Below the pieces are notes generated by a model. That model saw nothing but the letters and a program-made list of their open reading frames with translations. It ran no database searches and was not told where the DNA came from. A stretch of 64,000 nucleotides of DNA from positions 672,944 to 736,943 of the forward strand of contig CAJNOI010000030.1 in NCBI GenBank assembly GCA_905250115.1. Reading direction: 5' to 3'. Both the position numbers and the translations under genes were made by a program. This document shows, in pieces, positions 26,646 through 38,208 of the stretch (position 1 is the stretch's first letter; every line of letters starts with the position of its first letter). This DNA comes from Adineta steineri. Lineage: Eukaryota > Rotifera > Eurotatoria > Adinetida > Adinetidae.

Positions 26646-28504
26646 ATGATTTCAACAATGTATTCTCAACAACAAATGGCTCCAATGCCTCAACAACAAC
26701 AACAACAACAAAAATCAACTATTCAAAAAGTAGGTTTTTTATTCGAACTAAAAGAGAAAAAAAACAGAATATTCATTTATTTTTTTTTTAGTTACTTGAT
26801 GATAATTCTCAATTAATATCATTAATTCTTGATTTACAATCGAAAGGAAGACAAATGGAATGTCTTGAGTATGTTATTAAAATAATTATATATGAAACTA
26901 TTTCTCTATTATAATAGTTATCAACGTACTTTACATCGAAATTTATCTTATTTAACACAATTTGATATGACACAATCTCATCATCCAACTAATTTACCAG
27001 TATGTTGATATATATGCGAAAATATTGTTCTATTTCCTTTAATATTTAAGCCTCCTGATGCATTTATTCAAGCACAACAACAACAGCAACCAATGATGAT
27101 GGTAAAGAGTTTAGAAAATTAATTAAAAAGTAAATATAAATAATTTATATTCTATTCTAGGGAAATAATATGATGCAACAAAATCAAATGGGCGTACCTC
27201 CATCATCTTCAGAACAAAGTAAGTCAACTTAATATCTATAATACATTAGATAGTATTCTTTTCAATATAATTAAAATATATATCTATTATAACTTTTTTA
27301 TAATTAATATTTAAGAATGAGTACTTTAACATGTAAGGTTATTTTTATAACTTATTATTTTAAGTGTCGCCTCTTTATAATATTAACGAACAGTTTTTTC
27401 TAGTATAATTATTTACATTTCATTACACAAAAGGAAATTTGTATAGAAAAATTAAACGAATGTAAAATTTTTTACTTAAGAAATATTCAAGTGTAGAAAA
27501 ACAAAATAATTGATTATGTGTGTTTTTTATTTTTGAAGTGTATCGAGCGCAAACTAATAGCCCAGCTCCATCAAGTGTTCCTTCATCAACATTAAATAAA
27601 AGTCCACATGGTACTAGTAATAGTGGTCTTTATCCTCCATCAAATACGCCTTCAACGAATTCATCTATTCCACCATCTCTTCAACAACAACGATCACCAG
27701 CTAATTCTGCACCATCACCATCGCCATCTGGTCCAATAACATCATCTATTTCACCACAAAATCCAGTTATGAATAAAGCACCAACACCACAACCACCATC
27801 AACTCATTTACCTCCAATGTCGCAACAGCAACAACGACCTTATTTACCATCTCAACCAATGATGCAACAACAAGGTAGAGTTATGAATGGTACTGGAATG
27901 GATCATTCATCTAGTGGACAGCCACCACCATCATCCTACATGCAAGGACAACAATCATACATGCCTCAACAACAGCAACAACAACAACATTCATATGCAA
28001 TGCAACAAAATGGTTATGGTCATCATCCAAATGGTAGTATGCCACAACAACAACATTATCCAATGTATCATCAACAACAAAGTAAAAGAAAAGAAAAATA
28101 ATCTTTTTTATTTTAAATGATCTATTTTGTTTTTCTTAGATCCTGGAATGCCTGTTCCTCCAAATCAAATAGCTAAACCTAATTCTCCATTAAATGGTCA
28201 ACAACAATCAATTATTCCAGCTCCATCATCACCTAAACCTTCATCATCAAGTTCACCTTCTCAAGCAACAAACACACAAAATCTTGTTTCAAATCAACAA
28301 CAAATGACATATAATAATTATAGTGGACAACAACAACAACAACCACCTCCACAACAAATGTATCATCCACAACAAAATTATCATATGCAACAACAACAAC
28401 AACAACCTCCACCGCAATGGCAAAATCAACCTCGAATGATGATGCAACCTCAATATGGATCATACCCACAAGGACAATATCAACAAGCTCCACCACAAAC
28501 TTAA
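26646..28504 (+). CDS. SS18: SS18/CREST homologue (BAF chromatin-remodelling subunit), 7 exons
   Basis: Exons 26646-26729, 26792-26868, 26918-26999, 27051-27101, 27161-27218, 27539-28081 and 28140-28504 give 419 residues. The N-terminal SNH domain reads STIQKLLDDNSQLISLILD, SKGRQMECLDYQRTLHRN and LSYLTQF, matching vertebrate SS18/SS18L1. The rest is low-complexity Gln, Pro, Ser and Met with poly-Q tracts, like the QPGY region of SS18, and is encoded largely by CAA. In other animals SS18 is a subunit of the BAF (SWI/SNF) complex and acts as a transcriptional co-activator. Start choice between Met codons at 26646 and 26658 is open; the upstream in-frame Met at 26610-side is less likely. SS18 versus SS18L1 cannot be separated. 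Confidence 0.9.
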
Positions 28505-29635
28505 AATAGATTTTTAATTTCATTCTTTTTAGTATTCGAATTCATTGTCTTTTGTCTGAAATGACCCCACTTCTTTTTTTTTTCTTTATATAAAACAAAT
28601 ATATAGATGTTATAAATGTACAGAAAAGAATCTTTGATGACGAACGAATCTCCTTTCTAGTCATACATTACACATACACACTCATTCTATGTTTGTTTGT
28701 TTTTTCTGTTTGTTGCTCATTGTGTTATACGAATTTAAAAAATATATAAATAAATTACTGTGTAAAAATTTACATTATCGTTGAATACGAAAAATTTAAA
28801 TTTGGTAGTATCTAATTCGATATTTATTGCATGCGATATTAGAAATTTTCTTTTGTATGTATTGTTTAAATAAGAATATTTTCTTTTTATGTCAATATTA
28901 ATCTATCCGAATAAAATTCTTTAGAATTTGTCAAAGTAAATCATTTATTCTTTTCGATAAACTAAATTAAATAATTTATTATTAAACAATGAAAAATACA
29001 AGTTTTGTTAAAAGAAGAAGAAGAAGAAGAAGAAAAAAGAAAAAGCCAGGATAATTAACAATACAAGGATTTCCAATAATATATATCTTTTTTGCCAATC
29101 TTATCACGAAATAACTATTAACATAGACATTATTTCATGACAGTTAAAGATAACAAGTCATAAATATATTGATGCTAATTAAATTTGACAATATTAATAC
29201 TCAATAATATTCATCGAAGTCTACATACTAATATTGAGTTAGCTCTCTTTTAAGAATCTTTGTACACAATCTTCATACAGCGAAAAGAATTATTGATTTT
29301 ATTAGCATATTCTTTTCTAACATGATTTCTATAAGAATGAGATTTTGTCTTTTAATATATATGTCGAAAAAGAAATAAAAGAAAAGAAGAGAAAAGAAAA
29401 TAACTATATTGTCATTTTTTTTTCTTCTTCTTTATTCATCTTCTCTTTTCTTCTCATTTTTTTTTCAGACGTGCATATAAACGTTGCTAGTTTTATTACA
29501 ATTGAACTCTTGAAAAATATACTCAAAAAGTTAACAATTGAGAAAATATTTTCAAAGTAAAAAATATCAACAATAATCATATTTCAAATATATCATGATA
29601 AATTATTATTAATTTCAAGTTCATTATTCATATCG
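28505..29635. other. Intergenic region between SS18 and the G-gamma gene
   Basis: AT-rich 1.1 kb spacer with a (GAA)n microsatellite at about 29012-29034. No gene seen. Confidence 0.4.
29012..29034 (+). repeat. (GAA)n microsatellite
   Basis: Seven consecutive GAA/AGA units followed by an A-rich tail. Confidence 0.8.
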
Positions 29636-30239
29636 ATGTCATTCTCACAAACTAACAATACTACTAGTTTTACTCAATTGTCAGCAAGTCATGAAAATCT
29701 CCCAAGTCGACGTGTTTCAGATAACTTTTCATCATCGCGTTCTTATGCACCTGAATGTAAGTAATAGTAGTAATTTTGTTTTTTTTTTCATACTTTTTCA
29801 ATCTAAAAAATGATTAATATTATTTCATCGATCCATTCATGAGATGTCAAAATATAACTCAGACTCATCTACTTTGACGTTTATTTTTTATATTACAAAA
29901 CAGGTAACTCAAATGAATTCTATACGGCCTAGACTTGACATTTGTATTATAGGATGAAGAGAAAAAGAAATTTTTTTAATGTCATATTATAAAAAGAGTT
30001 CTAACAATTTGCTTTTCTTCTCCATTCAAGATCATACACAGACTACTTATACTAGTCAACGTCGTCTATGTGAACATTTACGCGAAGAAGCCAAACGTGA
30101 ACGTGTAAAAGTATCAATTGTTTGTAAAGATCTTGTTCGTTATGTAACGGATCATCAATCAAATGATGCACTTGTCATTGGATTTCAATCACCAAAAGAC
30201 AATCCATTTCGAGATAAACAAAAATGTTCTTTATTATAA
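29636..30239 (+). CDS. Heterotrimeric G-protein gamma subunit with extended N-terminus, 2 exons
   Basis: Exons 29636-29756 and 30031-30239 give 109 residues. The second exon carries the G-gamma core: RLCEHLREEAKRERVKVS helix, CKDLVRYVTDH, the NPF motif in KDNPFRDK, and a C-terminal CAAX box, CSLL, whose terminal Leu predicts geranylgeranylation and membrane anchoring. Gamma binds the beta propeller and tethers G-beta-gamma to the membrane downstream of GPCRs. Typical gamma subunits are about 70 residues; here the first exon adds about 40 Ser/Thr/Asn-rich residues. The 274-nt intron is long for this genome. Confidence 0.88.
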
Positions 30240-30936
30240 TCATAAATAAATCAATAAATATCGTAATATTCTATGACTAAATTCATTTTTGTTTTTTTCT
30301 TTCTTTCTCTATATACATTAGATTTCTATTGAGAATAATCCAATTTAAACATTTTCCTTTTTTCCTATTATTAAATGTCAATTATAATTAAATACAAAAC
30401 AGTATAATTTATATGCTAAAAATAAACTTTGAAGTTAACAGTTATGTTACTCTTGTATATCATATTTGTTATTTATCCTTGTTCTCAATGATAATAAGCC
30501 TATTTCATTATACAATTAGCCATAATGAGATATTACATTAATTTTGTTTTTCGAGTGTATTTACTACGCAGTAGACATAATAGAGTTTTTTCCTCATCTG
30601 TTTCATATAAGACATTTTTGTTTTGTTTTGTTTTCGAAATAAAGTAATTTACTGTAATGAGTGTTGTCTTATGACAAGGTCATAGTCTGATTATTGTATT
30701 TTCTACATAATAACAATTAAGATTTGTCTCCTGACTTATAACTTCTGTTTTGCATAAACAATAATTATGAATCAATCTATCTCGAAAAATCCATTATCGA
30801 AATTTCCCAATCCACCATTCGGTTCTATTATTATTATTATTATTATTATTATTCTTTTTCTTGTAAAAGAGAGACAAAAAAATACACACAGGCACATCGA
30901 CAAATAAAAGTATTTAACGGAAAGACATAAATGTTT
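30240..30936. other. Convergent 3' region between G-gamma and NCX
   Basis: Contains AATAAA-type signals near 30245 and an (ATT)n microsatellite at about 30826-30853. No gene seen. Confidence 0.4.
30826..30853 (+). repeat. (ATT)n microsatellite
   Basis: Nine or so uninterrupted TAT/ATT units. Confidence 0.85.
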
Positions 30937-33900
30937 TTACAGATTAATATGACAATAATTTTCGAGTCCACTTAATACTAAATAAGTAATCCAGAGTGAA
31001 AGAAATAGAAGACTTGATATAATACGCCATTTCATTGGACCACCTAATTCTCCTCCACCGAAACATTTCAAACGTCGTAGTAATAATATCGTTACAGCAA
31101 CAGCTGCAAATGTACAAAATAAAGTTACACTGAATGATAATGATCCTGTTTGCACTTCGAATTTTGTCTGTTTAAAATAATGATACCATGCTGATATAGC
31201 CCATGGTAAACCAATACCCAAGAAAACATTCACAGCATTTGAACCATTGACATTTCCTACAGAACTATCAGCATATTTATCATGTTCCGCAGCTACTTTT
31301 GATGCAAATGTGTCTACAAAAAAATATCGAATATAAAAATCTGATTTGTTTAAAAATCTATTTTCATACCGGGTAATGATGTTCCTAATGCAACAAATGC
31401 AATAGCTGTCATTGTATCTGTAAGACCAACGGTACAACCAAACTAGAGATAACAAACTATTATAAATATATATAAACAAAATAAATAAAATTTACATGTG
31501 TTGCTAAATCACCGATAACTGCAGTAAGAAGACCAATTATAATAATTGATACAACAAAACAAACCCATCCACCACCAATACCTGATAATATATTTTTTAT
31601 TAATAAAAAAAAACATTTTTCTCTAAATATAAATCTTTTACTTGTTGGTGGTACAAATGCAAATAAAAATTTCCAAAAAAATGATACAAAATGTAACATA
31701 TAGTCTTTGCATGTTGCTGGTTTATCTTCATCATCATTTGATTCACCTGATTCTACTACATCATCATCATCATCTTAACAAAAAAATAATTACGTTAAAA
31801 TCTATGTTAAATATGAAATTTCATATACCTTTTACGCTAAATGCCTGTTTAAATTGTTCTAACCATGTTGATGTACCCACAAGTATTGCTGTATTTGCTT
31901 TATATAAAGCTTTATCAACAGCATTCTTTAGAAAAATAAAGTTAAATTTAAAAAACAATAAATATAGTTTTTTTTCCTTACTTTAAATTCTTTGCTTTCA
32001 TGTATACGAACACGAATAATATTTCTTTCACCTAATTTTGGTCTACCTAATTCAGCAACTAATTTGTCGTGTTCTGTTAATACTTAAAAAGAATCCGAAA
32101 GATCATTGTTTTTTGTTTTATAAATAAAAACATACATGATTCGTCTATTGCATCACTTTCTTTAATAAGTGATGGTTCACCTAATCGAATAAGAAATGAT
32201 TCATTTCGTTGATATTGATCACGATCAAGTATTTCAATTGTTATGGTTTTTCTAAATACATATATATATAATGGTAAACATAAAAGTCAAGGTTTTAATA
32301 ACATTGCTTAAAGCTTGTGATGATAGAAAGATATATATATATTAATTAATGAGATTTTTTTCAGTCATTAAGTAGCAATTATAACCTATGAGTTTATTCG
32401 ATATAAGACATATGGCTAACGGACAAATAGTAGAATAACCAAGGAAATATTATATCTGCTAATTAGCAATAAGAAAGTTATATTTATATTTTCCTTCTGT
32501 TCATTCATCTGCGTTAGATAATTATAGAAGCAAACAAATTTTTATCATCTGGTAAAATCTAAAAGCAATTTTATCAAGTATCTATTGATAGTAATTATTT
32601 TCTTTAATAATGGTTTTTATCAATCATTATTTATTAGCATATATATCTTAAATGGAAAAAATATATAAATAAAGAGACAATCTCAAGGACATTAGTTTTC
32701 TTTCATTCAGAAAATTTTAATCAACGACCATTTGTCTTTTTTTCCGAATGACAGAAACATTTGTTTTTCCTATAAATAGAGCCATTCGATATATTGAAAC
32801 TTTTGTCGACTTGAAAAAAACCTATCAATGTAATCTGACAAGCATGTCAAAGCATATAGTAGCAATAATGAAGTCTCTATATATGATTTATTTCTATGAT
32901 TAGAATCGGCAAATGAAAGGTGTAAAAAAAGAGAGAAGAAATTCCTTCGGCAACGATGCAATTACTCGATCGAAGTCCGTTTAATCAATAACGAATCATA
33001 TTGACATTAAACATAGATTTAGAAGAAATACTCTTATTTAAATTAAAAACTAATACTTTTTGATCCTTCTTCTGATTTTTTTAATAACTTACTCATTTTC
33101 TTCATTTTCAAAAATAACTTCATCAGTTTTAGCTATATAATCTCTTTCATTTAAAGCTGTTTCATCTTCAGTTGTATATGGTACTCGTACACGACCACGA
33201 GCACCTGATGTTCGTAAAACTTTAATTTCAGCATGACGATCAGATTCTACAACAGTTTTTTCTTCAGTATCAAAAACAAATAAACCGGAATGATCATCAT
33301 CAATAATCATAACAGTTGCTATTGATGGTTCTGCTAATTGAACAGTTTTATCAAATGCACCCGGTGTTAAACGTCCTTGATTATCTTTTATTTTAAGATT
33401 ACTTAATTTAACCGAGAAATGTTCATCTAAAATAAACAAAATATATTGAAACAAAGAAAGAAAGAAAAAAAAATAATATTAATTAACCTTCTTCAAATAT
33501 TTCATCATCAATTATTTTCACTTGAATTTGTTTATGTGTTTCCATTGGATAAAAAATTAAAGTACCTTCAGCTGGCTCATAATCGCCTCCATGTGTTGCC
33601 GTACCATCTTCTGTCATATAATCAACATAAACTGTATTTCGTAGATTTCCATCTGTACGTACAACATGTAATGTAGCATAACCAGCATTTTCTAGAACAG
33701 TATAATGACTTGGTTCAAAATGTATTTTACTTATATGAGGTGTTGTATCGACTGCTAATGTTTGTTTTTCAGATGGATCAATTTTATCTGGTTCATGTAA
33801 TTTTTCTAATAATCTCTTTTTAACATTACCACCACCACCTCCTAAACGTTTTGTTGCTTGAATACGATAATAGGCTAGAAAAATTGAATTTAATATTTGA

Positions 33901-35097
33901 TTTTTTGATGTACAAAAGATAAATACCTCGTGATTTTGGTGCACGTTCCATCATTTCAAGAGAAGCCATTTCATTTAATGCTGTCATATCATGATTGGGA
34001 TATTGTTTACGTAATTCACGCCATATCTCAATAAATTCTTGACGTTGTTGAGATTCAATCTGATCAGATAATGTTCCTGTTTCATCTAAACCACCTGTTG
34101 AACCTCCTAATTGTTCTAATATTGAACCTGTTATAACACTACTTGTTTTCTTTCGATACATATCATTTGTACTTGGTGTTAATGAATTTCGATTTGTTCC
34201 ATCTATCATACCTTTTCCTTCTAAATCTTCACCTGATATAGGTAGAGGTGATGTTGTATGATTATCTAATTGTAAAACTTGTTTTTGTGATGTTATACGT
34301 ATACGTATAAATTGACCCACTTTTGTGTCAACAATATATGCCGAAAAGACCGTTAAAGGAAAAAATAAAAATGTTAATGTGCCTTCCCATACTTCAATGT
34401 AACCAGGAGAAATTTTTGCAACAATAGCCCATAACCATATATAAGCAAATATGGACCAAGCTGTTGTCACAAAAAATACACGTTGATGGCGTATACGACG
34501 AACTTCACCGGATGGTATTGACATAATACATATAGCAATAATAACAAATAAATTAAATGCTGCTGAACCAACAATTGTACCTGGTCCAAGATCTCCACTT
34601 TTAAAATTTTTACCAACAACTTCAATAATTGATAAAAGTATTTCAGGTGCTGATGAACCTAATGCCATTAAGGTTAAATTTGATACAGTTTCATTCCATA
34701 TCGCTACTGTTGTTATTGATACTGTTCCATCAGGATTTTTTTTACGTATTTCACGTTTTTGTGAAGTTATAACTTCAATTGAAGCCATAAAACGATCTGA
34801 TATAATAGCAACACCGATAAACATATAAATAAGTGCTAATAGATAAACAATAGCACGCGAAATTCGATCACCAGTTGAAATACCTTCTTGAGGACGCCAT
34901 ATAGGAATAATTATACCATCTTGTAAACTACAATTCGAATGAATTTTTGAGCATGTATTCGATGAATTAATCTTATTAGTATAATATTCAAGAGTTTTTG
35001 ATTGATTAAGATCAGTCACACCATGTACAATAAGTGGTGCAATGCTGATTGATAAAAATATACTTAGTATGGATGTTAAATAATGACAAGGATGCAT
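30937..35097 (-). CDS. SLC8A: Na+/Ca2+ exchanger (NCX, SLC8 family), 10 exons
   Basis: Exons 35097-33927, 33874-33488, 33426-33093, 32251-32136, 32082-31982, 31925-31829, 31773-31642, 31581-31496, 31442-31370 and 31313-30937 give 957 residues. Order: a cleavable-looking signal (LTSILSIFLSISIAPLIVHG), TM segments with the alpha-1 repeat VSNLTLMALGSSAPEILLS, a large cytosolic loop with two Calx-beta domains (YTVLENAGYATLHVVRT, MTEDGTATHGGDYE, KIIDDEIFEEDEHF in the first), then the alpha-2 repeat AFVALGTSLPDTFASKVA and closing TM helices. NCX exchanges 3 Na+ for 1 Ca2+ at the plasma membrane; the first Calx-beta domain senses Ca2+ and its acidic ligands are kept. The autoinhibitory XIP segment after the fifth TM helix is basic (KVGQFIRIRITSQKQ) but poorly conserved. 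Start ATG is at 35095-35097, not the upstream GTG. Confidence 0.95.
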
Positions 35098-35680
35098 CAC
35101 GAATAAAGTAGATTAGGATGCCAAACAGGCTTACAACCTATAGCAACAATCATGATAATAATGATGAAGATAATGATGATGATGAAGAAATTGAGCAGTG
35201 CAACGCAACATCAGACTTCTTTCTGCTTTTCTTTTCAACTTCTATAATATGAAAAAAAAAGGGAGAAGAAATTTATTTTCATCCGGAACAACGACAGCGC
35301 AACATCGTTAACACTTAATAGAAGAAAAAAAAATACACACACACAGGAAGAATAAAAAAAAAGAAGAGCTTTCTCACGGTGACTATAAAACAAACAACGA
35401 TAATAGATCGAGAATTCAATCACCAAACATCATCCATACCATAATTTTTCCTACCATGTAATTGATTCAATTACAGATATAAACACATGACATACATAAC
35501 ACATTACTAAATCCGCCAAAGAACTTACCTCTTTTTATTTCCTAGCGATTTTCTTTTGCTTCTCATACTATCTAACTATCTTTCTCTCTCTCTCTCTCAA
35601 TGGTGTTCATCTGGGGATTATCTCAATGCCTACCAGTTCTCTGTTTACGCCCGCCGACTCGAACTTATATTATCGTTGTA

Positions 35681-35699
35681 GTAGTAGTAGTAGTAGAGT
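35681..35699 (+). repeat. (AGT)n microsatellite
   Basis: Six consecutive AGT units upstream of the NCX gene. Confidence 0.8.
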
Positions 35700-35736
35700 A
35701 GTGCGTGTGTGTGCACGCGCTCCAATAGACACTCAG

Positions 35737-35774
35737 ATATATATATATATAAAGATATATATATATATATATAC
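35737..35774 (+). repeat. (TA)n microsatellite
   Basis: Two TA runs separated by a short AAAGA interruption. Confidence 0.8.
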
Positions 35775-36449
35775 ATAAAAAGAAGAAACAAACAACTTTC
35801 GCTGTCGAATATAATATATAGTGAGACGATAGTGAATGCACACACACATATAATAATCATCGACAAAAATATAATACTGATCTCATGCTGCTTACGTTTT
35901 CTAACAAATGTTGCACAGAGAACAACAAAAACAAAACCACTAATGTTCTTGTTATAGTAGCAATAGTAGGAGAAAAAACTATAGTTATCTACCATTTAGA
36001 TGCTCTTATATCCAATTGTATGTCGAAAGGAATATAACCGAAAACAACATCGTCGATGTCGCTAGAAAGAAACTAAGCGAAGAAACCTGTCTGTTTCCTA
36101 TTTCCATGCATACTCTTGCTAGACAGAAACCAGAGGTATCATATAGTCGTTTTTTTTGTAAATGTCGGAATAATGTTGATCGGCAAGAAAAGATTTCTTT
36201 TTTCCTCTGTTTCTACTTCTGTCTTCGAGTAGATTGTAAACTAGCATGCTTACTGTAAGATTGCATACCCAATACAATCTATAATACATGTTGGTCTAGC
36301 GTCAATGATGACTGAAATACATATTAATAGTAGTAAAAGAAACAATCTTATCCATAGATATTAACAACGATGATGAGAAAAGAATGCTACATAAAAGAAA
36401 AGAAAACGAAGATGATGTGCTCGTCTTTTCTGATGAGAGAGAAAAAGGA

Positions 36450-36483
36450 AGAGAGAGAGAGCGAGAGAGAGAGGGAGAGAGAC
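36450..36483 (+). repeat. (GA)n microsatellite
   Basis: GA repeats with single interruptions; a second (GA)n tract occurs at about 39955-39974. Confidence 0.8.
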
Positions 36484-38108
36484 CAAAACGCAAAAGAAAA
36501 TTGTCGCTTTCAATCAATATTTGCTTCTTGTGTACGCATGTCCTATATCTTATACTACTACTATTGATGATGATTTTCAAATAATACTAAATAACAACAG
36601 GACTTGATGTCCTATTTTTCTTCATAGAGTGACAATCGATGGAAGTCGTTATTATACGAATCGACGGGACAATTTCCTTCTATATATCTATATCTATATA
36701 TATACGTAAAAGCATCGAAGGATGTCAAGGATACGTATGTCTTTCAACAATAGATGGATAGTTTTGTGAGTTGATTTGACATACCGAAGGAGAGAGAGAG
36801 AATAGAGACAAGATATATATCAATTAACGCATCCGTAACTAAATAATTGCCAGTCTTCGATAAGTGCTTAGTTTAGTATGACATAAACTTTGCCCGAGAA
36901 AAGGCGACGAGATATTTTTGACAATATTTAAAGAGTACTATGCAAAGAGAAAGATCGATAATTCATCTATTATTCATTAAGAAGACATGCTCTCTTATTA
37001 ATTCTACTCTGGAAATGATTTTCTCGCTCCATTAGTTATTTAGTCTATATGTATAAACAAAACTCAAATCTACTATTACAATGCTTTTCTTACGCGCGTA
37101 TTCAATGCAAAACGAATGTTGTTTGTATGTTTCTTGAAGTATTATTACCATGTATTTTTGCCTTCCTTTTTTTTTTCTTTATCTTCGCCGTCTCTCTTTC
37201 TTTTTCCTGCTTCTAGCTCTTCCTACTCAATATTAAGAAGCAAAAAAGCAACAACATTAGTAAGACCTCCTTCTATGCTATAGCAATCGATCGATCTCAA
37301 TGCTCCACTAATTCTCTAAGATGGCAAAAGATATTTGATAATCAACAAACACATGCATAGATATATACATATATATATATACAGACCTAAACTCTATATA
37401 TAGCAAATAGAATGATGTAATAGGATGAGAAAAATGCATAGAACAATTATAGCGATAGTTGCAATCTGTCTAAGTAATTATTTCGTTGAAAAATGAATGC
37501 CAATGTTTGAATTCAAGGACAAAATAATTGAGCAAAAAAAAAAATCTTCTAGTAGACTTTAATACAATGAATTTTATTCCAAGAATAGTCTAATGTTTGT
37601 TATTTTTTCTCGTTATTCTCTCTCCCGAGAGATATAACAACATTAATTTAGTTTTTATTAGAAATACAAAGTTCTTTGACATTTTTTATTCTTATAGAAA
37701 GAATAATTAGAATATATTAGTTTTTTTTTCAAATAAAAATAGTCATTTATCACTTAATTTTTTTTCTTCTCTAAACAAAGAAAAAAGAAAGAAAAATGAG
37801 GTTGATTATAATTAAATAATTTTTATCGTTATTTTATAGCAAAATACTTAAGAGGAATGTTCATTTTACATGTTCAAGGATTATTAAAATATTCAAGATA
37901 GACATCTCATTATATTTGACAGCTGGAATATTGTGTTAGTTCAATGTCGATGTCAATGTTATATAAATACGGATATAAAAAAAACTCTGTTGGCACTAAC
38001 AGTTGTTTATGTTGACATATGATTTAAACTTGTCGGAGGTCAATCATATTGCAAAAAAAAGACTTATTCTAGTCATATTTTCTCTTTGGCTAGAAAATAA
38101 AAAAAAAA

Positions 38109-38208
38109 NNNNNNNNNNNNNNNNNNNNNNNNNNNNNNNNNNNNNNNNNNNNNNNNNNNNNNNNNNNNNNNNNNNNNNNNNNNNNNNNNNNNNNNNNNNN
38201 NNNNNNNN
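38109..38208. other. Assembly gap (100 N)
   Basis: Exactly 100 Ns, flanked by A-runs on both sides, consistent with a scaffold gap of arbitrary size at a homopolymer. Confidence 0.95.

Noticed and set aside
34983-35100. GTG at 35100 as start of NCX
   Set aside because: An ATG follows immediately at 35097 in the same frame and precedes a good signal peptide.
35645-36584. Several open frames of 60-116 codons on both strands
   Set aside because: They are translations of (TA)n, (AGT)n and (GA)n tracts with repetitive Tyr/Ile, Arg/Glu or Ser content and no start context or homologous motifs.
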